Below, one piece after another: positions 7,129 through 10,714 of a DNA stretch of 10,714 nt. Source of the stretch: an uncultured Oscillospiraceae bacterium. GTDB lineage: Bacteria > Bacillota > Clostridia > Oscillospirales > Oscillospiraceae. How positions within the stretch are numbered: the stretch's first letter is position 1; every line of letters starts with the position of its first letter. The stretch covers positions 1-10,714 of the forward strand of contig CAKTZP010000070.1 in assembly GCA_934636045.1 (NCBI GenBank), given 5' to 3'. A program made the translations under genes and the position numbers. The notes beneath the pieces are model-generated. The model did not search any database and was not told the origin of the DNA. It was given only the letters and a program-made list of their open reading frames with translations.

Positions 7129-7691
7129 TCTATCTGGAGCTGTTTCTCGGTTTTTTGAAGGTCGGCTGCTTCACCTTCGGCGGCGCCTACGGCGCGATTC
7201 CGCTCATCCGCGACGTGGTGCGCTCCTACGGTTGGCTCAGCGATGAGGCGCTGGGCTATATGATCGCCGTCAGCGAAAGCACGCCCGGCTCGATCATGGT
7301 CAATCTGGCGACCTATGTCGGCAGTGAGCAGGGCGGCTTCTGGGGCGCGTTGGTGGCGACGGTCGCCGTCACCTTGCCTGCATTTCTTGTAATTTTAGTG
7401 CTCACGGTGCTGCTGCGCTCGGCGATGAAAAATCGCTGGGTCAACGCCGCGCTCGGCGGACTGAAGCCCTGCGTCATCGGCATCGTGCTGGCCACGGGGG
7501 TGTACCTGCTGCTCGGCAGCTGCCTCGGCGCGGTCACCGCGCCGCAGATCGATTGGCGCTCTGTCGGGCTGGCCGCCGTGCTGCTCGCCGCCGGACCGCT
7601 GTATCGCAAGCTGACCAAAAAGCAGCTTTCCCCCATCGCCCTCATCCTCCTCTCCGCCGCCCTCGGCGCAGGAGTTTACGGGATTTTTTGA
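7125..7691 (+). CDS. ChrA-family (chromate transporter) subunit 2, short form
   Basis: The 188-residue product has the same CHR motifs as its neighbour: FTFGGAYGAIPLI (16-28) and ESTPGSIMVN (51-60), with multiple membrane segments after residue 70. The start is the ATG in the ATGA overlap with subunit 1, preceded by GGAGGG (7112-7117); the same frame is open far upstream, but that part is only a shadow of subunit 1 in another frame. Paired CHR subunits are thought to form an antiparallel heterodimer in the inner membrane. It is the last gene of the operon. No clear T-run terminator follows; the next 378 bases hold palindromic repeats. Confidence 0.9.
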   Translation: MIYLELFLGFLKVGCFTFGGAYGAIPLIRDVVRSYGWLSDEALGYMIAVSESTPGSIMVNLATYVGSEQGGFWGALVATVAVTLPAFLVILVLTVLLRSAMKNRWVNAALGGLKPCVIGIVLATGVYLLLGSCLGAVTAPQIDWRSVGLAAVLLAAGPLYRKLTKKQLSPIALILLSAALGAGVYGIF

Positions 7692-7720
7692 GCAAGGCTT
7701 GCACAGCTTCCGTCCCGCAC

Positions 7721-7750
7721 CGTAGTGGCCGATGCCCACATCGGCCCACG
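7721..7750 (-). repeat. Palindromic repeat family A, copy 1
   Basis: GGCCGATG (7727-7734) and CATCGGCC (7739-7746) form an 8-bp stem with loop CCCA, flanked on the left by CGTAG. Read on the minus strand it is stem, loop TGGG, stem, then CTACG. Copy 2 at 7783-7810 has the same plan in opposite orientation. Confidence 0.75.
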
Positions 7751-7782
7751 CAGGCACGAACGGTTCTGCGTCCGGAATTCGC

Positions 7783-7810
7783 GGCGCGATGTAGGCATCG
7801 CGCCCTACGC
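7783..7810 (+). repeat. Palindromic repeat family A, copy 2
   Basis: GGCGCGATG (7783-7791) and CATCGCGCC (7796-7804) form a perfect 9-bp stem around the loop TAGG, followed by CTACGC. It shares GATGTRGGCATCG and CTACG with the reverse complement of copy 1. Its end, CGCCCTACGC (7801-7810), is also a perfect inverted match to GCGTAGGGCG (7845-7854) at copy 3. Confidence 0.8.
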
Positions 7811-7844
7811 AAAGTTTTGGATTTGGCGCAAAAACACCCCCTCT

Positions 7845-7872
7845 GCGTAGGGCGGGCTGCCCTCAGCCCGCC
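7845..7872 (-). repeat. Palindromic repeat family A, copy 3
   Basis: GGCGGGCTG (7851-7859) and CAGCCCGCC (7864-7872) form a perfect 9-bp stem with loop CCCT, preceded by GCGTAG. Read on the minus strand it has loop AGGG and ends CTACGC, the same plan as copies 1 and 2 although the stem bases differ. Changed stems with kept pairing and kept flanks point to a structure-conserved repeat. Confidence 0.75.
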
Positions 7873-7931
7873 GCTGCTGGCACGTTGATTTTGCCGCAAA
7901 CCGTATCCAACGCGCGCTGCGGCGCGGGGGC

Positions 7932-7980
7932 CCCCTCAGTCACGGCCTGCGGCCGTGCCAGCTCCCCGAAAGGGGAGCCA
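7932..7980. repeat. Palindromic repeat family B (double hairpin)
   Basis: CCCCTCAGTCA leads into CACGGCC (7941-7947) pairing with GGCCGTG (7951-7957). Three bases later GCTCCCC (7961-7967) pairs with GGGGAGC (7972-7978) around a GAAA tetraloop. The leading 11 bases recur inverted at 4155-4165. There is no T-run, so it is not a standard terminator. The arrangement resembles short intergenic repeats that I associate with Ruminococcaceae genomes; the family name is not known to me. Confidence 0.65.
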
Positions 7981-8069
7981 AGAGCCGCTGCGAAGCTGAA
8001 CAAGGCCGCGAGGTTGGGAGCTGCCGGCGAAAAGGCGCCGCGATTTGTTTTTTGAAAAAGGAGAAAACC

Positions 8070-8939
8070 ATGGAAATATATGATCGCCGGACGGGCGAGG
8101 TGTGCACGATCCCCGAGGTCGGCGCGGGCGCGATCCGCTTTACCTACGGCACCGTTCCCGGCCGCCTGCTGGCCAAGGGCATCCTGTGCCGGAAATTCGT
8201 TTCGAACGCCTATGCCGCGTGGCAGAAAAGCCGCCTGTCGCGGAGCAAGGTGCAGCGTTTTATCGAACAATATCATATCGACGTTTCCGACTGCACGGCG
8301 ACGGAATTCTCCTGCTTCAACGACTTTTTTACCCGGCAGAGAAGAAATTATGTAAACCTAACGGCAGAAAACGAGCTCCCCGCCATCGCCGATTCCAAGC
8401 TTTTGGCACTGCCCATCGGCGAGGACGCCGTTTTTACCATCAAGGACGTACCCTACACGACGGCGCAGCTGCTGGAAAACGAGGCGCTGGCGCGCGAGTT
8501 TACCGGCGGAACGTGCCTCATCTTCCGCCTTGCGCCGGAGGATTATCACCGTTACGTGTACCCGGACGGCGGCACGCAGGACGCGACCGTCCACATCCCC
8601 GGCGTGCTGCACACGGTCAACCCCATTGCCGCAGACATGGCAGTCTACCGCCGCAACACCCGTGCCTACACCGTCCTGCATACGGCGCACTTCGGCACGA
8701 TGGTGCAGATGGAGGTCGGCGCGCTGCTGGTGGGAAAAATCGTCAACCACTCCGAGCAGCCCGGCGCGATCGAAAAGCTGGGCGAAAAGGGCTACTTTGC
8801 CTACGGCGGCTCAACGGTCATTCTGCTGGCCAAGCGCGGCGCGCTGACCGTGGACGCCGACATTCTGGAGCATTCCGCGCGCGGCATCGAAACCCGCGTC
8901 CGGCTGGGCGAGCGCGTGGCCGCAAGGGAGGACGTATGA
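8070..8939 (+). CDS. psd: Phosphatidylserine decarboxylase proenzyme
   Basis: Psd converts phosphatidylserine to phosphatidylethanolamine at the membrane, using a pyruvoyl group made by self-cleavage. The 289-residue protein shows the family pattern: FFTRQ (86-90), acidic Asp108 in AIADSK, His160 in APEDYHRY, PGVLHTVNP (177-185), and the cleavage motif GGST (246-249), where Ser248 should become the pyruvoyl group. The family more often has LGST or FGST at this site. The ATG at 8070 is chosen because AAAAAGGAG ends six bases upstream; a TTG at 8052 lies before that site. It overlaps the next gene by four bases (ATGA). No phosphatidylserine synthase gene is in the window. Confidence 0.93.
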   Translation: MEIYDRRTGEVCTIPEVGAGAIRFTYGTVPGRLLAKGILCRKFVSNAYAAWQKSRLSRSKVQRFIEQYHIDVSDCTATEFSCFNDFFTRQRRNYVNLTAENELPAIADSKLLALPIGEDAVFTIKDVPYTTAQLLENEALAREFTGGTCLIFRLAPEDYHRYVYPDGGTQDATVHIPGVLHTVNPIAADMAVYRRNTRAYTVLHTAHFGTMVQMEVGALLVGKIVNHSEQPGAIEKLGEKGYFAYGGSTVILLAKRGALTVDADILEHSARGIETRVRLGERVAAREDV

Positions 8940-9196
8940 GCTATCGCTATTTTCAGAACCGGGACTGCGAGTATTTCCCCTGCCACGCGGGCGCCGATCC
9001 CGAAAATTTCAACTGTTTGTTCTGCTTCTGCCCGCTGTACGCCCTCGGCGAGGGCTGCCGCGGCGGCTATACCTATACGGAATCCGGCATTAAAGACTGC
9101 TCTCAGTGCCTTTTTCCGCACAAAAAAGAAAGCTACGATACGATTTGCGCCCGTTTTTCCGAAATCGCGGAAATTTGTAAAAAAAAGCAAAAATAG
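8936..9196 (+). CDS. Cys-rich small domain protein (PF04071-like)
   Basis: This 86-residue protein matches the cysteine-rich small domain pattern: YFQNRDCEYFPCH (5-17), FNCLFCFCPLY (25-35), GIKDCSQC (51-58) and PH (61-62). Cysteines 11, 16, 27, 30, 32, 41, 55 and 58 and histidines 17 and 62 could bind zinc or an iron-sulfur cluster, which is inference. In other genomes this domain occurs alone or joined to cobalamin-synthesis enzymes; here it is translationally coupled to psd through an ATGA overlap, with AGGGAGG just upstream of the start. There is no signal peptide, so it should be cytoplasmic. Function unknown. Confidence 0.88.
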   Translation: MSYRYFQNRDCEYFPCHAGADPENFNCLFCFCPLYALGEGCRGGYTYTESGIKDCSQCLFPHKKESYDTICARFSEIAEICKKKQK

Positions 9197-9217
9197 GGCT
9201 TGCATTTCTAATTTCAA

Positions 9218-9259
9218 CAAAAACGGAGACTGCGAATTATTTTGCAGTCTCTGTTTTTG
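9218..9259. terminator. Bidirectional terminator between converging genes
   Basis: Bases 9218-9233 pair with 9244-9259 over 16 positions, one of them G-T, around a 10-base loop. The stem core is GGAGACTGC/GCAGTCTCT, and its A5/T5 ends provide a T-run after the hairpin on each strand. It sits 21 bases after the Cys-rich gene on the plus strand and 8 bases after the lipoprotein gene on the minus strand, so it can end both transcripts. Confidence 0.9.
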
Positions 9260-9267
9260 CCTGTATT

Positions 9268-9993
9268 CTATTCGCCAGCACATTGAGCGCAAAGGGTTTG
9301 CTCAGAGTCAAACGCCCCAAGGCAGGCACCACAGTTGATACAATGCTTCATATGGCACATTAAAGCACCGCAATAGTCGCAGTATGCATGCCGTACACCT
9401 GTGATACTACTATATCCTCCACAATTTTCACACTGAACGCCCAGTCCGGCGCGCTCTCCTGCACAGTTCCAACAATGTTGGTCTGCAATACGATATACAG
9501 CATGGCAGACTTCGCAAATTGAGTATTCCGACTGTTCGATGTACATCGTTATGGAAGAAGGCTCTTGCGAAGCGCCGGCTTCAATATCACCGCCGGCCTC
9601 TGCCTGTGTAATATAGTTTTCTGCTGTGGGTGGGTTTGTAATCTGTTTGTCCTCTTCGTATTCCCAGTTGTAAAGGCTGTCGAAAAGTGAAGCGACTCTG
9701 CATGAAGAACAAGATGTAACGTTTAAATCTTTGTCAATTGATATATTCCCGGTTTTATGGATTATCATTCCAACAGCTGCGCCACCAACATCATAATACA
9801 CAGTTGCACTTGCACAGCCATTGACATCAATGCGGAATGACGAGTATTCAGTAACAGAGCCACTGTGTACAGAAGAATAGTGGCGTGAAATAACGCTCTT
9901 GTAGTCATCTTCGGTAAGCGATTCTTCACAACCGCTTAAAATAGCGAGTAGTAGGCCTAGTACTACAATAATAGGCACAATGATTCTTTTCAT
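9268..9993 (-). CDS. Lipoprotein with multiple C-terminal zinc-ribbon-like CxxC motifs
   Basis: The 241-residue protein starts with a lipoprotein signal: Lys-Arg, a hydrophobic stretch, then the lipobox LSGC with Cys22 as lipid anchor. Residues about 25-110 form a small domain with a CSSC (95-98). After an acidic linker (about 112-155), the C-terminal third has paired cysteines CEVC (160-163), CWNC (174-177), CENC (188-191), CDYC (205-208), CINC (218-221) and CAQC (235-238), as in tandem zinc ribbons. The lipid anchor would place these outside the membrane, where zinc ribbons are unusual. The start ATG at 9993 has GGAAGGTAGG upstream. It is the last gene of the minus-strand cluster, 28 bases after the previous gene, and is visibly AT-richer than the genes to the left. 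Function unknown. Confidence 0.85.
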   Translation of the reverse strand: MKRIIVPIIVVLGLLLAILSGCEESLTEDDYKSVISRHYSSVHSGSVTEYSSFRIDVNGCASATVYYDVGGAAVGMIIHKTGNISIDKDLNVTSCSSCRVASLFDSLYNWEYEEDKQITNPPTAENYITQAEAGGDIEAGASQEPSSITMYIEQSEYSICEVCHAVYRIADQHCWNCAGERAGLGVQCENCGGYSSITGVRHAYCDYCGALMCHMKHCINCGACLGAFDSEQTLCAQCAGE

Positions 9994-10021
9994 AAATAGT
10001 TTCCTACCTTCCTATACGAAC

Positions 10022-10381
10022 TTAATAACAACAAAGCGGACAATACAAAAACGCAGCGTCATATGTTACGGTTTGTCCATACGAGTTGGTTCCGGCTTTT
10101 GCTTTTGCACCTACTGAGACGACGGTTGCGCCAAACGCATCAGCGACTTTTTGACAGCAACTTTTGCTCTTGTGCAAATATCCGTCGACCATTACCGTTG
10201 CGGCGTTATATCCCGGAAATTTAGCGACATAATACCGTGAACTTGTGATAATATTGAAGAAAATTATAGAAGCAAGAACAATGCCTCCAATTGTAGCAAT
10301 TGCGCGAATTACCTTTCCACCCACGGTTGTGGTTTGCTGATTGGTATAATTGGGATCGTCGATACTGCCTTTCTTGTTCAT
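10022..10381 (-). CDS. Single-pass membrane protein with Cys/His-rich C-terminal tail
   Basis: The 119-residue product has a short polar N-terminus, one membrane segment (about 24-46), and a C-terminal domain with YLHKSKSCC (68-76) and YCPLCC (113-118). His70, Cys75, Cys114 and Cys117 follow the H-x4-C...C-x2-C pattern of small Ada-like or YHxxxC...CxxC metal-binding domains; this is a pattern match only. With few positive charges after the membrane segment the tail is probably outside the cell, though the topology is not certain. It starts ATG inside an ATGA overlap with the upstream partial gene, with AGGAG upstream, so the two are translationally coupled. Function unknown. Confidence 0.8.
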   Translation of the reverse strand: MNKKGSIDDPNYTNQQTTTVGGKVIRAIATIGGIVLASIIFFNIITSSRYYVAKFPGYNAATVMVDGYLHKSKSCCQKVADAFGATVVSVGAKAKAGTNSYGQTVTYDAAFLYCPLCCY

Positions 10382-10714
10382 AATGAATAACTCCTTATGT
10401 CTGTAGTGATTTTTCCGCTTGATCTATCGAATTCTATGAAGAGCTCCGTATGAGTATTGGGGTATACGCGTACGCGCGTCGAACGAATGTTGCATCTCAG
10501 TTCAACATCGGAGGGCTCGATAATTGTGATTTCTTTTGTCCGTGCCTTATAACTGACATCTCCAAGATACTCACCGTTGAGATATATCTTTACCGTCGGC
10601 TTTGCCAAAAACCATCCGGTATAACCATAGATGACCAGTGTCCCCGGCTCTGCTTTTCGGGTGTTCTTGGAAGTTCCGTCTATGTGAGATGGCTGATTTG
10701 ATGGAATATTTGGC
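10378..10714 (-). CDS. C-terminal part of an uncharacterised beta-rich protein (5' end outside window)
   Basis: The frame stays open to the right edge; 111 residues are visible. A TTG at 10608 could be read as a start, but open sequence continues upstream of it without a stop, and no ribosome binding site stands there. The visible part has a Ser/Asn/Lys-rich linker (SNQPSHIDGTSKNTRK), then alternating strands such as GTLVIYGYTGWF, VKIYLNGEYLGDVSY, RVRVYPNTHTELFIEF and DRSSGKITT, suggesting a small beta-sandwich. I do not recognise the family. A linker before such a domain often follows an N-terminal zinc ribbon, which would fit the cluster but cannot be checked here. Confidence 0.75.
   Translation of the reverse strand, partial: PNIPSNQPSHIDGTSKNTRKAEPGTLVIYGYTGWFLAKPTVKIYLNGEYLGDVSYKARTKEITIIEPSDVELRCNIRSTRVRVYPNTHTELFIEFDRSSGKITTDIRSYSL

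Larger units (their letters stand above)
7692..8069. other. 378-base intergenic gap filled with palindromic repeats
   Basis: I see no credible gene here: the longer ORFs are frames through GC-rich palindromes with no homology pattern or ribosome binding site. The stretch holds three related hairpins (7721-7872), then a second type of double palindrome (7932-7980). No tRNA, terminator with T-run or convincing promoter for the following psd gene was recognised. The only clear signal for that gene is the ribosome binding site AAAAAGGAG at 8055-8063. Confidence 0.7.

Noticed and set aside
6556..7691. Possible frameshift splitting one full-length ChrA into two
   Set aside because: Each half has its own complete CHR motifs and its own ribosome binding site, and paired short ChrA genes are a known natural arrangement.
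7721..7980. CRISPR array
   Set aside because: The repeats are palindromes with differing stems, alternating orientation and irregular spacing; no cas gene is present.
7863..8276. Minus-strand ORF across the repeat gap and the psd start
   Set aside because: It runs through palindromic repeats and antisense to psd, with no supporting signal.
10378..10608. TTG at 10608 as start of a complete 76-residue protein
   Set aside because: The frame is open further upstream to the window edge with sensible sequence, so this is the 3' part of a longer gene.

Overview
The window looks like chromosomal DNA from a GC-rich Gram-positive gut-type Clostridia, most likely an Oscillospirales (Ruminococcaceae/Oscillospiraceae-like) genome. 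The reasons are the S-layer-homology surface protein with BspA-type leucine-rich repeats and Cys/His repeats, the strong AGGAGG-type ribosome binding sites, the tightly overlapping (ATGA) genes, a type-2 PyrF relative, a paired short ChrA transporter, and small GC-rich palindromic repeats between genes. This assignment is inference; there is no rRNA or other marker gene in the window. No tRNA, rRNA, CRISPR array, transposase or phage gene was seen.

Layout. (1) 1-2826, plus strand: the 3' part of a large cell-surface protein (LRR_5 region, six Cys/His repeats, Pro/Gly linker, three SLH domains), ending at a strong hairpin terminator. (2) 2914-4020, minus strand: a P-loop ATPase fused to a CYTH-like domain, read from a good promoter at 4097-4125. 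(3) 4021-4279: intergenic DNA with that promoter, two inverted repeats and a terminator for the next minus gene. (4) 4280-4432, minus strand: a 50-residue YtxH-like membrane-anchored protein that would be missed if only long ORFs were taken. (5) 4606-7691, plus strand: a compact four-gene operon holding a PyrF (orotidine 5'-phosphate decarboxylase) homologue, a histidine phosphatase fused to a GNAT acetyltransferase, and two half-length ChrA-family transporter subunits. (6) 7692-8069: 378 bases without a gene, filled with short palindromic repeats of at least two families. (7) 8070-9196, plus strand: phosphatidylserine decarboxylase overlapping a small Cys-rich protein. (8) 9218-9259: a long hairpin shared by converging genes. 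(9) 9268-10714, minus strand: a three-gene, visibly AT-richer cluster encoding a zinc-ribbon-rich lipoprotein, a single-pass membrane protein with a Cys/His tail, and the C-terminal part of a beta-rich protein running off the window.

The most notable points are the following. The PyrF homologue has methionine where the family has its catalytic lysine (DSMRGD instead of the usual DxKRGD), although its phosphate-binding parts are intact, and it is co-transcribed with a phosphatase-acetyltransferase fusion. Three related palindromes in the 7.7-7.9 kb gap look like a mobile or structured intergenic repeat. The AT-rich minus-strand cluster at the right end looks acquired and appears to put zinc-binding modules on the outside of the membrane.
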